Assembly (NCBI GenBank): GCA_002419465.1
Contig: DIGE01000019.1
Location: 50,700 to 114,699, forward strand
Direction of reading: 5' to 3'
From: Geobacter sp. UBA5730
GTDB taxonomy: Bacteria > Desulfobacterota > Desulfuromonadia > Geobacterales > Pseudopelobacteraceae
Length of the DNA stretch: 64,000 nt
Shown: positions 8,414-17,048 of the stretch, one piece after another
Layout of the letters: each line of letters opens with the position of its first letter
Position numbering within the stretch: position 1 is the first letter of the stretch
Notes under the pieces: model-generated
The model's input: the letters and a program-made list of their open reading frames with translations, nothing else
Told to the model about the DNA's origin: nothing
The model's database searches: none
Position numbers and translations under genes: made by a program

Positions 8414-9549
8414 GTGTACTCCTCCTTGTGTGATACTGCAGATTGGGTATGTTGAGTGAAAAAATCCCGGCGGAACTGGTCGAAACGGTTCAACTGGATC
8501 GCCTCCCGCATCCGGGACATCAGGTCCAGATAATAGGCTATGTTATGGTACGTGTTCAAGATCGAAGACAATATCTCATCGGAACGATACAGGTGCCGCA
8601 GGTAAGCCCGCGAGTAAGTACGGCAGACCTGACAGCTACAGTTCGGGTCAAGCGGTCCCTGATCCTCCTCATACTGCTTGGCTTTGATATTAACCCGCCC
8701 CTGACTGGTAAACAGCATCCCGTTACGCGCGTTGCGGGTCGGCATGACGCAGTCGAACATATCGTAGCCGCGCCAGACCGCCTCCACCAGATCTTCCGGG
8801 GTGCCGATCCCCATAATGTAACGGGGATGGTCTGTTGGGAGCTGCGATTCGCAAGCATCCATCACCGCGTGCATGACCGGTTTTTCCTCGCCCACCGACA
8901 GACCGCCCAGGGCATAGCCGGCGAAGCCGATTTCCTGCAGTTCGGCAGCCGAACGTTGACGCAGTTCCGGAAAACGCCCCCCCTGCACGATACCGAACAA
9001 CAGCTGATCCTGACGGGTGTGGGCCTGTTTGCTGCGCCGCGCCCAGCGTGTGGTAAGTTCAAGGGAGCGTTCAACATAACTGCGGTCAGCATCGGCTGAC
9101 GGACATTCGTCAAAACACATGATCACGTCGGCCCCCAGAGACTGCTGGATACCGATCGACAGCTCGGGAGTCAGCAAATGGCTGGAACCATCAATATGGG
9201 AGCGAAACTGCACCCCTTCTTCCGTTATCTTGCGCAACTCTGCCAGACTGAACACCTGAAACCCGCCTGAATCGGTCAGGATCGGTCCATCCCAGGCCAT
9301 GAAGCGGTGCAGCCCTCCCAGCTGTTCCACCAACCGGTGTCCCGGTCGCAGGTACAGGTGGTAGGTGTTGGCCAGGATGATCTGCGCCCCGACTTCCCGC
9401 AGGTCAGCAGGCCGCATCGCCTTGACCGTGGCGTTGGTACCCACCGGCATGAAGATCGGTGTCTGCACCGGACCATGGGCAGTGGTCAGCAGACCACAGC
9501 GGGCTCGGCTGGTACTGTCCTGATGCAGCAATTGAAAATGATCCGGCAC
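8407..9549 (-). CDS. tgt: Queuine tRNA-ribosyltransferase
   Basis: Bacterial TGT replaces guanine 34 of GUN-anticodon tRNAs with preQ1 in queuosine synthesis. The 380-residue length is normal. TDSGGFQVFSL (92-102) carries the general acid/base aspartate, MFDCVMPTRNARNG near residue 266 the nucleophile aspartate, and the zinc site is CSCQVC ending in NTYHN. It is next to queA, which performs the following step, and upstream of yajC, an arrangement seen widely in bacteria. Confidence 0.97.
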   Translation of the reverse strand: MPDHFQLLHQDSTSRARCGLLTTAHGPVQTPIFMPVGTNATVKAMRPADLREVGAQIILANTYHLYLRPGHRLVEQLGGLHRFMAWDGPILTDSGGFQVFSLAELRKITEEGVQFRSHIDGSSHLLTPELSIGIQQSLGADVIMCFDECPSADADRSYVERSLELTTRWARRSKQAHTRQDQLLFGIVQGGRFPELRQRSAAELQEIGFAGYALGGLSVGEEKPVMHAVMDACESQLPTDHPRYIMGIGTPEDLVEAVWRGYDMFDCVMPTRNARNGMLFTSQGRVNIKAKQYEEDQGPLDPNCSCQVCRTYSRAYLRHLYRSDEILSSILNTYHNIAYYLDLMSRMREAIQLNRFDQFRRDFFTQHTQSAVSHKEEYTC

Positions 9550-9557
9550 CGCAACTC

Positions 9558-10586
9558 CTACACAATCAGCATGGCATCGCCATAGCTATAGAATCTGAAC
9601 TGCCGTCTGACCGCCTCGGCATAGGCATCCAGGACAAACTCCCGGCCGGCAAAAGCCGCCACCAACATCAACAGGGTGGACTCAGGCAGGTGGAAGTTGG
9701 TCAACAGGGCATCCACCACCTTGAAGCGGTAGCCGGGATAGATAAAGATATCAGCCTGCCCTGCCCCGGCCCGGACGAGACCTGTCTGGTCGGCGGCGTA
9801 TTCCAGGGTGCGAGCGGCGGTGGTACCCACGGCAACGACTCGTCCGCCGGCCTGTTTGGTGGCGTTAATGGCCGCTACCGTCTCTTCGGGGACCAGATAC
9901 CGCTCGCGATGGATGCGATGTTCCTGAACCCGCACCACCCGCACCGGCTGGAAGGTACCCAACCCCACATGCAGGGTAACCTGCGCGACAACGATGCCCT
10001 GTTGTTGCAGCTGCGCCAGCAATGCCGGGGTGAAATGCAGTCCGGCGGTAGGGGCAGCCACGGCACCCGGATTACCGGCATAAACGGTCTGATAGCGCTC
10101 CCGGTCCAATGCCTCGCTCTCTCGCCCCAGATAGGGGGGGATCGGCATCTGTCCGACCCGCTCCAGCCAGACGTCAAAATCATCACAGCCACTGAAGCTG
10201 ATCAGCCAGTCCTGTTCACCAATCCGCTCAACCACCTGGGCGGTGACACCATCAGGGAGAAATATCGTCTGGCCAGGCTTGCAGGATTTGGAAGAACGCA
10301 ACAGGCAACGCCACTGCTGCTCTCCCTGGCCCTGTTCCATCAGAAATATCTCCACCCGTCCACCGGTAGCCTTGGTGCCAAACAGCCGGGCCGGAATTAC
10401 CCTGGTATCATTCACCACCAGCAGGTCGCCGGGACGCAGCCAGTCACCGATCCGGTCGAAGGTGCTCTCGCTCAGCAGCTCCCCCTGCCGTTGCAACACC
10501 ATCAGACGGGAAGCATCCCTCTCTGCCGCCGGATAACGAGCAATCAGACCATCCGGCAGCTCAAAACCAAAATCAGAAACCAGCAT
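9558..10586 (-). CDS. queA: S-adenosylmethionine:tRNA ribosyltransferase-isomerase
   Basis: QueA transfers and isomerises the ribosyl group of AdoMet onto preQ1 in tRNA, giving epoxyqueuosine. The 342-residue protein contains the family motifs DFGFELPDGLIARYPAAERDASRL at the N-terminus, LRPGDLLVVNDTRVIPARL near 50, AAPTAGLHFT near 170 and TNFHLPESTLLMLVAAFAG near 290. It is eight bases from tgt, so the two form a queuosine unit. Confidence 0.97.
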   Translation of the reverse strand: MLVSDFGFELPDGLIARYPAAERDASRLMVLQRQGELLSESTFDRIGDWLRPGDLLVVNDTRVIPARLFGTKATGGRVEIFLMEQGQGEQQWRCLLRSSKSCKPGQTIFLPDGVTAQVVERIGEQDWLISFSGCDDFDVWLERVGQMPIPPYLGRESEALDRERYQTVYAGNPGAVAAPTAGLHFTPALLAQLQQQGIVVAQVTLHVGLGTFQPVRVVRVQEHRIHRERYLVPEETVAAINATKQAGGRVVAVGTTAARTLEYAADQTGLVRAGAGQADIFIYPGYRFKVVDALLTNFHLPESTLLMLVAAFAGREFVLDAYAEAVRRQFRFYSYGDAMLIV

Positions 10587-10596
10587 GTCGCTTCCG

Positions 10597-11721
10597 TTAC
10601 CTGGCTACTGAGATGTTGCGCAATTCGGTGCCCGGATAGTAGTAGGACAGGATCTCACTGTAGCTGAAGCCATCCAGTGCCCGCTGTTTGGCCCCCCACT
10701 GACATAATCCCACGCCATGACCATACCCGGCGCCGCTGAAAAAAGCGGTTCCACCCTCTACCCGCACCATGAAATTGGTGCTCTTGATTACCGTGGAGCC
10801 GACCGTCATACGAAACTTGGTGGCCGGCATGGTCAGGCTGCCGCGGGAGGTGGTTAACAGCACGTTTTTAAGCCGTCCCCGGCTGTTCCGGGGGCCAGGC
10901 CTGATATCAGTCAGCCCTGAAACCTTCAGAGCGGCTTCCAGCTTCGACAGCGACAGACTCTGTTCCCAAACGTTAGAATTACCAGCGGCACAGTACTGGC
11001 AATCCACCCCTTTCAGGTACGGTAACGAGACTCCCCAAACATGGGCCGAGTCTTCGGTTTTGCCACCGCAGGTGGCGTGGTAGAATGCCTGAATCACGGT
11101 GCCATGATAGGTCAGCACCTGCCCCTCGGTCTCCTGGACCCCCCGGGCAGCCCGGCTGTCTTCCTGATCACTACCATCATAAACCTGATCCATCACGGTT
11201 GCTTCGAGATGGTAGGGAGCCGTGCGCCGCTCATTCCGTTTGGCCACTGCATAGGTACGTGCAATCACCGCCTGAGCCTTTACCGATTCCATCGGCCAGG
11301 TGGATGATATCTCGCTATTGATCACTCCTACCAGATACTGTTCCAACGGCAGCTCATTCACCACCAGCAGTCCGTCATTTGCCGCAGAAAGCTCAAGCAC
11401 CCCTCGAAAGGACTTGTTGTTCAGCTTGAGGGGACCAGCAGCAGAGACCCTCAGCTTGTGATAACTGACCCCGCCAGCCGAAATCTGGCCATACCCTGAA
11501 CGCACCACAACCGGCGTCTGCAGCACCACCGCCGTTCCGGACTCACTCAGCCCCAAAAGGCCGTCGCCATCCAGGGTGACAGTGTCGGCAGTACGGCTGA
11601 TTGCCACGCGGATCAGTTCGTGCTGCAGCGGTTGTTCCTGCGCCATACAAGGCGCTGCGGGAAGCAGTCCACTGATCAGCATCGCCAGAATGGCTATGAC
11701 GGAAAAAGATAACGTAGGCAT
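10597..11721 (-). CDS. SpoIID/LytB-domain protein, exported
   Basis: SpoIID-family proteins are lytic transglycosylases or amidase enhancers acting on peptidoglycan; this lineage does not sporulate, so it is a LytB-like envelope protein. From ATG 11721 the 374-residue product begins with a signal peptide (SFSVIAILAMLISGLLPAAPCMAQ), followed by the SpoIID core: LPLEQYLVGVINSEISSTWPMESVKAQAVIARTYA, the ATCGGKTEDSAHVWG segment with the conserved CGG, and the C-terminal GYGHGVGLCQWGA. A 28-codon longer frame exists but breaks the signal peptide. There is no strong ribosome site, so the start is moderately certain. It lies ten bases upstream of queA on the same strand. Confidence 0.85.
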   Translation of the reverse strand: MPTLSFSVIAILAMLISGLLPAAPCMAQEQPLQHELIRVAISRTADTVTLDGDGLLGLSESGTAVVLQTPVVVRSGYGQISAGGVSYHKLRVSAAGPLKLNNKSFRGVLELSAANDGLLVVNELPLEQYLVGVINSEISSTWPMESVKAQAVIARTYAVAKRNERRTAPYHLEATVMDQVYDGSDQEDSRAARGVQETEGQVLTYHGTVIQAFYHATCGGKTEDSAHVWGVSLPYLKGVDCQYCAAGNSNVWEQSLSLSKLEAALKVSGLTDIRPGPRNSRGRLKNVLLTTSRGSLTMPATKFRMTVGSTVIKSTNFMVRVEGGTAFFSGAGYGHGVGLCQWGAKQRALDGFSYSEILSYYYPGTELRNISVAR

Positions 11722-11814
11722 GTGAGTAAAAATCGCTTGATAGAACCATACTGCCGACACTCTGTCAAACAGTTTCGCCCTGTGAAAGGCGTGTATACGC
11801 CGCAATCACAGGAT

Positions 11815-11843
11815 TTGACAGGGGCAGTCCGGCAGGGTACACT
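11815..11843 (+). promoter_or_regulatory. Candidate sigma70 promoter of the ABC ATPase pair, possibly leaderless
   Basis: A perfect -35 box TTGACA (11815-11820) is followed by a 17-base spacer and TACACT (11838-11843, 4 of 6 matches). The expected transcription start, around 11850, falls within about two bases of the ATG at 11852, and no Shine-Dalgarno sequence precedes that ATG. This suggests a leaderless or nearly leaderless message. Confidence 0.55.
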
Positions 11844-11851
11844 ACCCGCCC

Positions 11852-12811
11852 ATGGCACTGCTTGAACTTACCGCACTGAGCACCACCATCACCACCCCCA
11901 CAGGAATGGTCCGTGCCGTACAGGAGGTGAGCCTCTCGGTTGAACGGGGCCAAACCGTGGCCCTGGTAGGAGAATCCGGTTCCGGTAAAAGTATCACCGC
12001 CCGCTCCATCATGGGCCTGCTGCCCCCGGCAGCCAGAATTGTAGCCGGCTCGATCCGCTTTGAGGGGCAGGAACTGGTAGATCTGCCAGCCGAACAACGA
12101 CGCGCCTTACGGGGTAGCCGGATGGCAATGGTCTTCCAGGAGCCGATGACGTCATTAAACCCGGTGCTGCGGATTGGCGAGCAACTGAGCGAACCGTTGC
12201 AGCTGCACCGAGGCATGGATCGCAAGACCGCTGCGATCGAGGCTGCGCACCTCCTCCACCAGGTCGGCATCAGCGATCCTGGCTTGCGCTTGCGGGACTA
12301 TCCGCACCAGCTCTCCGGCGGACAACGGCAGCGGGTCATGATCGCCATGGCACTGGCCTGCAACCCGGCGCTTTTGATCGCCGACGAGCCCACCACGGCC
12401 CTGGACGTGACCATCCAGGTGCAAATCCTGGAACTGATCGACCGCCTGCAGGCCGATCAGGGGCTCGCCCTGCTGCTGATCACGCACGACCTGGGAATCG
12501 TGGCGGAACGTGCCGACCAGGTGCATGTGATGTATGCCGGGCGGATTGTTGAGTCGTCCCCCACCAGGGAACTGCTGGCCAGCCCTGCCCATCCTTATAC
12601 TGTCGGACTTTTGGCCTCGCTGCCGGAAAATGTCATCCCCGGCTCACCCCTGAACGCCATCCCCGGCCAGCCACCGGATCTGGCCGCCGAACTGATCGGT
12701 TGCCCGTTCCGCGAACGCTGTCCCGATGCCTTTGCCCTCTGTGGCAGCGCCATGCCTGGCCAAAGGGCACTGACCGCGGGGCATGCAGTCCGTTGCTGGA
12801 AATATCTATGA
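11852..12811 (+). CDS. Oligopeptide/dipeptide-type ABC transporter ATP-binding protein (DppD-like)
   Basis: The 319-residue protein has a full ABC ATPase: Walker A GESGSGKS (40-47), Q-loop in VFQEPMTSLNP (Q96), signature LSGGQRQR (154-161), Walker B LLIADEP (174-180) and the H-loop in LLITHD. The C-terminal oligopeptide-family extension contains GCPFRERCPDAFALC, the cysteine cluster seen in DppD/OppD. Such proteins pair with a DppF-type ATPase and two permeases. Only the partner ATPase is present here; no permease or binding protein lies on either side. It has no visible ribosome site (see promoter entry). The substrate cannot be told. Confidence 0.9.
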   Translation: MALLELTALSTTITTPTGMVRAVQEVSLSVERGQTVALVGESGSGKSITARSIMGLLPPAARIVAGSIRFEGQELVDLPAEQRRALRGSRMAMVFQEPMTSLNPVLRIGEQLSEPLQLHRGMDRKTAAIEAAHLLHQVGISDPGLRLRDYPHQLSGGQRQRVMIAMALACNPALLIADEPTTALDVTIQVQILELIDRLQADQGLALLLITHDLGIVAERADQVHVMYAGRIVESSPTRELLASPAHPYTVGLLASLPENVIPGSPLNAIPGQPPDLAAELIGCPFRERCPDAFALCGSAMPGQRALTAGHAVRCWKYL

Positions 12812-13794
12812 CCACACCGATGCTGGAAACACTGGCCGTTTCAAAGAGCTTTGCCCTGCGGGGGGACGGCCGACACAAGGGACACTCTGGCTTCCTGAAG
12901 GCCGTCGACCAAGTCTCTCTGACGCTTGGCGCCAGCGAAACCCTGGGAATCGCGGGAGAATCCGGCTGCGGCAAATCTACTCTGGCTAAACTGATCACCG
13001 GCCTCTTGGCGCCCGACAGCGGCGGCATCATGTTCCAGGGCGCGGAACTGACTCGACTAACCCCGGATATGCGACGTCTCTTCCGCAGGTCGGTGCAGAT
13101 GATTTTTCAGGATCCGTTCTCGTCCCTGAACCCCCGTCTGCGGATCGGTGACGCCATTGCCGAACCGTTGCTGATTCATGGGCTGGCTCCTGCTGCCGAC
13201 TGCCGAGCTCGAGCAGAGTCGCTCATGCAGCAGGTCGGGCTGGCAGCAGAGCTCTATGACCGCTTCCCTCATGAATTTTCAGGTGGCCAACGGCAACGGA
13301 TCGGGATCGCCCGGGCGCTGGCAGCCAACCCCAGCGTTCTGGTGGCGGATGAACCGGTTTCCTCTTTGGATATCTCGATCCAGGCCCAGATCATCAACCT
13401 GCTGCTGGAGTTAAAACGTGAGCAGGGACTGACCATGGCGGTGATCAGCCACGATCTGGCAGTACTACGCCATATAAGCGACCACATCGCCGTGATGTAC
13501 CTGGGAGCAGTGGTGGAGCTGGCCCCGACACAGGCTCTCTTCGAGCGCTGTCGTCATCCCTACACGGAGGCGCTGCTGGCGGCCATTCCCCGCATCCATC
13601 AAGCCGGGCAACTCCCGCGAATCAGACTACAGCACGAGCCCCCCGCCCGCAGCAATCTGCCGAGCGGATGCCGCTTCCATCCCCGCTGTCCCCATGCCCG
13701 GGAAATCTGTCGCCAGCAGGCTCCCGGTCTGTCCGAACAGGTCCCCGGTCATGCAGCCGCCTGCCACTTGAGCAGCGAGCTTTACAGCCTATAA
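12808..13794 (+). CDS. Oligopeptide/dipeptide-type ABC transporter ATP-binding protein (DppF-like)
   Basis: The ATG at 12808 overlaps the previous stop codon (ATGA), so the two ATPases are translationally coupled. The 328-residue protein has Walker A GESGCGKS (50-57), IFQDPFSSLNPRLRIG, the signature FSGGQRQRIGIARAL, Walker B VLVADEPVSSLD and VISHDL. The C-terminal cysteine cluster reads CRFHPRCPHAREIC. The longer frame upstream would overlap the first gene deeply and is rejected. The lack of permeases means the pair either serves components encoded elsewhere or is a remnant. Confidence 0.9.
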   Translation: MTTPMLETLAVSKSFALRGDGRHKGHSGFLKAVDQVSLTLGASETLGIAGESGCGKSTLAKLITGLLAPDSGGIMFQGAELTRLTPDMRRLFRRSVQMIFQDPFSSLNPRLRIGDAIAEPLLIHGLAPAADCRARAESLMQQVGLAAELYDRFPHEFSGGQRQRIGIARALAANPSVLVADEPVSSLDISIQAQIINLLLELKREQGLTMAVISHDLAVLRHISDHIAVMYLGAVVELAPTQALFERCRHPYTEALLAAIPRIHQAGQLPRIRLQHEPPARSNLPSGCRFHPRCPHAREICRQQAPGLSEQVPGHAAACHLSSELYSL

Positions 13795-13814
13795 AAATTA
13801 TCAGACTCCATCAA

Positions 13815-13843
13815 TTGACAAAGAAACTATTACTATATATAGT
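13815..13843 (+). promoter_or_regulatory. Sigma70 promoter of the ArsR-family gene
   Basis: TTGACA (13815-13820), 17-base spacer, TATAGT (13838-13843). This is one of the strongest promoter matches in the window. It lies 31 bases upstream of the regulator ATG. Confidence 0.75.
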
Positions 13844-13845
13844 TT
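13824..13845 (+). promoter_or_regulatory. Candidate ArsR-type operator (inverted repeat over the -10 box)
   Basis: AAACTAT (13824-13830) and ATAGTTT (13839-13845) form a perfect 7-bp inverted repeat separated by eight bases, and the inner sequence ACTATATATAGT (13832-13843) is itself a 12-base palindrome. It covers the -10 box, as expected for autorepression by an ArsR/SmtB dimer. Confidence 0.55.
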
Positions 13846-13874
13846 TTCAAATTTTACGGGCGAGTGAGCTGACC

Positions 13875-14159
13875 ATGACGGATTTCGACAAAAACAGAAA
13901 CTTCAACAACGAAGCAGAAATCCTGAAGGTGTTGGGACATCCGATCCGCTTGAAGATCGTGGCTGGCCTCTGCACCAACGAATGCAACGTCAAGCATATC
14001 TGGGAATGCCTGAACCTGCCCCAAGCCACCGTATCCCAACACCTGGCGCTCTTGAAAAACAAGGGGATCATCGAAGGTAAACGGGACGGCGTAGAGGTAC
14101 ACTACAGCGTGATCAATCCCCTGGCACGCAAGCTGATCTCCTCACTACTGACAGCCTGA
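13875..14159 (+). CDS. ArsR/SmtB-family winged-helix transcriptional regulator
   Basis: The 94-residue protein has the ArsR core: LGHPIRLKIVAGL (20-32), a helix-turn-helix with LPQATVSQHLALLKNKGIIEGKRDGVEVHYSV (48-80). The usual metal motif ELCVCDL is replaced by GLCTNECNVKHIWEC with C33, C37 and C45, so thiol chemistry (metal or redox/sulfide sensing) is possible. I chose the ATG at 13875 because it follows a strong promoter/operator and the longer frame runs back into the ATPase gene. It ends immediately before the convergent bioC stop. Its target beyond itself is unknown. Confidence 0.9.
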   Translation: MTDFDKNRNFNNEAEILKVLGHPIRLKIVAGLCTNECNVKHIWECLNLPQATVSQHLALLKNKGIIEGKRDGVEVHYSVINPLARKLISSLLTA

Positions 14160-14975
14160 TCACCTTCTGCCACTGCCGTAGATCACCTGGTAACTGGCCG
14201 GTACTCCCTGTTCAGTGCCAAAGTGCTCTGTATAGATTGCTGCCATCTCATGCAGCACCCGTCGCCACCCCAGGCCACCGCCAACCGGTGGACGGGCCGT
14301 ACCTGCCCCGATCCGTTTAATGGCCTGCAACAGCTGTGGCAGGTCAGAATACCAGACCACCTCCTGCTGTGTTGACACCTCCACCTGGCTGAACCCCTGC
14401 AGCATCAGAGCATTACGAATTTCGTCCTGAGTGTGGAAGTTGTGGGTGCCATCCCGGCCTGCAACTGCTGGCTTGCCAGCCTTAACCAAGGCTTCCCGCC
14501 AGGATGTCTGCAGTTCATGCAGGGTACCAGCCCCGAACAGGGCAAAACAGAACAGACCCCCATCCCGTAGCACCCGGTGCACCTCGCCAAAACAGGGTCC
14601 GCACTGTTCCAGCCACTGAAAGGTGGATGACGAGACCACCAGCTCAAAACAGGAATCCTGAAATGGCAACTGCTCGGCATCACCCTGCACCAGGTCAGCT
14701 TTACCGGCAAGACGCAGACCAGCCTGTCGTAGCATATTGGGGGCCAGATCAAGTCCAGTCAAGGCGGTCTGCGGGTACCGCTCTGCCAGCTGTGCCAGCA
14801 GACAGCCGGTGCCACAACCGATATCAAGTAGCTGTCGGGGCTGAACCGGCGACTGTTGCTCCAAAACGCTGAGCAGTTGTTGCACGACCCGTTGCTGCAC
14901 CGGGGTGTGTTGATCGTAGGCATCTGCACCGCGCTGGAAGGACCGACCGACCCGCTGACGTTCAGGGTTTGTCAT
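14160..14975 (-). CDS. bioC: Malonyl-[acyl-carrier-protein] O-methyltransferase BioC
   Basis: BioC methylates malonyl-ACP so that the fatty acid pathway can build pimelate for biotin. The 271-residue protein has a class I SAM fold with LLDIGCGTGCLLAQL (about 43-57), ALTGLDLAPNML and FQWLEQ near 120, plus the N-terminal QRVGRSFQRGADAYDQHTPVQQ helix typical of BioC. The ATG overlaps the end of the hydrolase gene (ATGA), giving bioF-bioH-bioC, which together explain the assignment. Confidence 0.9.
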   Translation of the reverse strand: MTNPERQRVGRSFQRGADAYDQHTPVQQRVVQQLLSVLEQQSPVQPRQLLDIGCGTGCLLAQLAERYPQTALTGLDLAPNMLRQAGLRLAGKADLVQGDAEQLPFQDSCFELVVSSSTFQWLEQCGPCFGEVHRVLRDGGLFCFALFGAGTLHELQTSWREALVKAGKPAVAGRDGTHNFHTQDEIRNALMLQGFSQVEVSTQQEVVWYSDLPQLLQAIKRIGAGTARPPVGGGLGWRRVLHEMAAIYTEHFGTEQGVPASYQVIYGSGRR

Positions 14976-15790
14976 GGAAGTCCTCCCACAAACAACGACA
15001 GGTCACGGTTAAACTGGTCAGGCCGGCTGAGAAACGGGGCATGACCGCACCCCGGATACAGGATCCGCCGGCTGACAGGGATCGTCTGTGCCAGCCAGGC
15101 CGAGGCCTGGGGCAGACAGATTGGATCCAGCGCACCGTGCAGCAGCAGGGTGGGACAACGAACCTGAGCCGCTTCATCCAGCATCTCGGCCGTCATCAAC
15201 GCATCCAGGCCATCCAGAGCCGCCTGGGCTGCAGGGGCTGTCACCTCAGCCAGCACACGATCTACCCGCTCGCGATGCTGCCCGTCATCCAACTCTCCCT
15301 CCACAAACAGTCTGCGTTGAAAACCGGCCAAAGCACGCTCCAGATTACGGCGGACCTTGAGCCGCATCCCTTCAGCATCCTTGGCAGGCAGGCCATAGGG
15401 GAAATGCGGTGCGAAGGTAAACCGTGGAGTGGCCCCCACCAGCACCAGACCGGCCAGCCGTTCTGCAAGGGGTGCATACGCCTTAAGCAGCACCTGGGCC
15501 CCCAGTGACCATCCCACCACGACCATAGCCTGCAGGTCAAGGGCCTCGACCAGTGCAACCAGATCAGCGGCATACCCTGCGAAACCTCCCATGCCACCCT
15601 CCGGAACCGACGATCTGCCATGCCCCCGCAGGTCGAGCGTCACCACACGGCACTGGGATGCCAGGGCCTGTTGTTGCAGTTGCCAGACCGCTCCCGACAT
15701 GCACCAGCCGTGAACAAAGAGCAGCGGGCGACCATCGCCCTGCTGCTGATACCAGAGAGCGCCACCTGTCGAGGTTTGCAACCAGGACAT
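14972..15790 (-). CDS. bioH: Alpha/beta hydrolase, probable pimeloyl-ACP methyl ester esterase
   Basis: The 272-residue alpha/beta hydrolase has the oxyanion segment LLFVHGWCMSG, the nucleophile elbow GWSLGAQ (serine near residue 94), a catalytic aspartate in GALDPICLP and histidine in GCGHAPFL. BioH removes the methyl group that BioC adds. Two ATGs compete: 15796 and 15790. The second has GGAG eight bases upstream, the first only two, so I use 15790, which overlaps the bioF stop. Position between bioF and bioC supports BioH, although generic hydrolases look alike. Confidence 0.8.
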   Translation of the reverse strand: MSWLQTSTGGALWYQQQGDGRPLLFVHGWCMSGAVWQLQQQALASQCRVVTLDLRGHGRSSVPEGGMGGFAGYAADLVALVEALDLQAMVVVGWSLGAQVLLKAYAPLAERLAGLVLVGATPRFTFAPHFPYGLPAKDAEGMRLKVRRNLERALAGFQRRLFVEGELDDGQHRERVDRVLAEVTAPAAQAALDGLDALMTAEMLDEAAQVRCPTLLLHGALDPICLPQASAWLAQTIPVSRRILYPGCGHAPFLSRPDQFNRDLSLFVGGLP

Positions 15791-16965
15791 CAGCATATCT
15801 CCAGACGGCGACCCACGGTGGCAATGGCGTCGACAGCAGAGCGCAGATCATCAGGATCGTGACTGGCCATGATGGTGCAACGCAACCGGCTGGTGCCGGT
15901 CGGGACCGTGGGAGGGCGAATGCCCTGGACAAAGAACCCGGCTTCAAGCAGCCGGCGAGAAAAGTCCATGGTGACCACCGGGTCTCCCACCAGGATCGGA
16001 ATAATCGGCGTGCAGCCGTCCGGCACGCTGAACCCGGCCTGTTGCAACAACACCCTGAACAAGGCCACCTTGCCGGCCAACTGCTGCCGCAGCTGTTCCC
16101 CCTCGGCAGAGCGAACCAGTTCGATCGCGGCCAGCGAGGCGGCCAGCGCACCCGGCGGCAGCGAGGTAGAAAAAATCAGACTGCGGGAACGATTGATCAG
16201 ATATTCCCGCAACTGGTGTGAGCAGGCCACATAAGCGCCAAAGCTGCCCAGGGCCTTGCCAAGGGTACCCATCTGCAGATGAATGCCGGACTTGATGCCT
16301 GCCTGAGCCGCACTGCCCCGCCCTTCAGTGCCCACTACCCCACCACCGTGGGCGTCATCCACCATCAGCAGGACAGCATGCTGTTCAGCCAAGGCTACCA
16401 GCTCCCGCAATGGGGCCAGGTCACCATCCATACTGAAAACGCCATCACTGACGATCAAACGCAGACCGCTGGTTTGATGCTGTTCCAGGAGCTTTCCCAA
16501 TGTAGCTGCATCATTATGGGGATACCGTACCAGCTTGGCCCCGGAAAGCAGCGCACCATCAACGATGCTGGCATGATTGAGACGATCAGAAAAGACGATG
16601 TCACCCCGGCCTGCCAACGCGGCAATGATACCGGTGTTGGCAGCATAGCCGCTATTGAAGATCAAAGCGGTCTCGGTGCCCTTCCAGCTGGCCACTGCCG
16701 CCTCGAGCGCATCGTGGAGCGCCAGATTGCCGGACACCAGACGCGAAGCGCCGCTGGAAGTGCCAAAGCGAAACGTTGCCTCGACTGCGGCCCGCTTGAG
16801 CACCAGATGATCTGCCAGCCCCAGGTAGTTGTTGGAACACAGCAAGAGGCAATCGCGGCCAGCCAACTCCACCCGGGGTCCCACCCCTTCGACCTGCCGC
16901 AGTGAACGCAACAGTCCTTTTGCCGCTGTTTCATGCAGACGTTGCTGCAAAATCTCCATGGACAT
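15790..16965 (-). CDS. bioF: 8-amino-7-oxononanoate synthase
   Basis: BioF condenses pimeloyl-ACP with L-alanine. The roughly 391-residue protein is a type I PLP alpha-oxoamine synthase: NNYLGLADH near 45, GYAANTGIIAALAG near 107, DDAHGGGVVG near 200 and the PLP lysine in TLGKALGSFGAYV near 234. I use ATG 16965 (MSMEILQQ); 16959 is equally possible. It heads the bioF-bioH-bioC unit and is separated from manC by a terminator. Confidence 0.93.
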   Translation of the reverse strand: MSMEILQQRLHETAAKGLLRSLRQVEGVGPRVELAGRDCLLLCSNNYLGLADHLVLKRAAVEATFRFGTSSGASRLVSGNLALHDALEAAVASWKGTETALIFNSGYAANTGIIAALAGRGDIVFSDRLNHASIVDGALLSGAKLVRYPHNDAATLGKLLEQHQTSGLRLIVSDGVFSMDGDLAPLRELVALAEQHAVLLMVDDAHGGGVVGTEGRGSAAQAGIKSGIHLQMGTLGKALGSFGAYVACSHQLREYLINRSRSLIFSTSLPPGALAASLAAIELVRSAEGEQLRQQLAGKVALFRVLLQQAGFSVPDGCTPIIPILVGDPVVTMDFSRRLLEAGFFVQGIRPPTVPTGTSRLRCTIMASHDPDDLRSAVDAIATVGRRLEIC

Positions 16966-17008
16966 CGTTAACCATTTCCTCTCCACTGAAGTTGACAATC
17001 AGATCGAG

Positions 17009-17031
17009 AAAAAGGGGCAGAGACAGCCCCT
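17009..17031 (-). terminator. Intrinsic terminator downstream of manC
   Basis: On the minus strand AGGGGC and GCCCCT pair across a seven-base loop and are followed by TTTTT. It separates the nucleotide-sugar genes from bioF. Confidence 0.75.
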
Positions 17032-17048
17032 ACCCCATCACAAACAGA

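Noticed and set aside
9459..10667. 402-residue frame antisense to queA
   Set aside because: It is a high-GC shadow of a confident gene; it has no recognisable domain and no ribosome site.
12700..12807. Extended start of the second ABC ATPase
   Set aside because: The extension overlaps the first ATPase by more than 100 bases in another frame, whereas ATG 12808 gives a classical ATGA overlap and a normal N-terminus.
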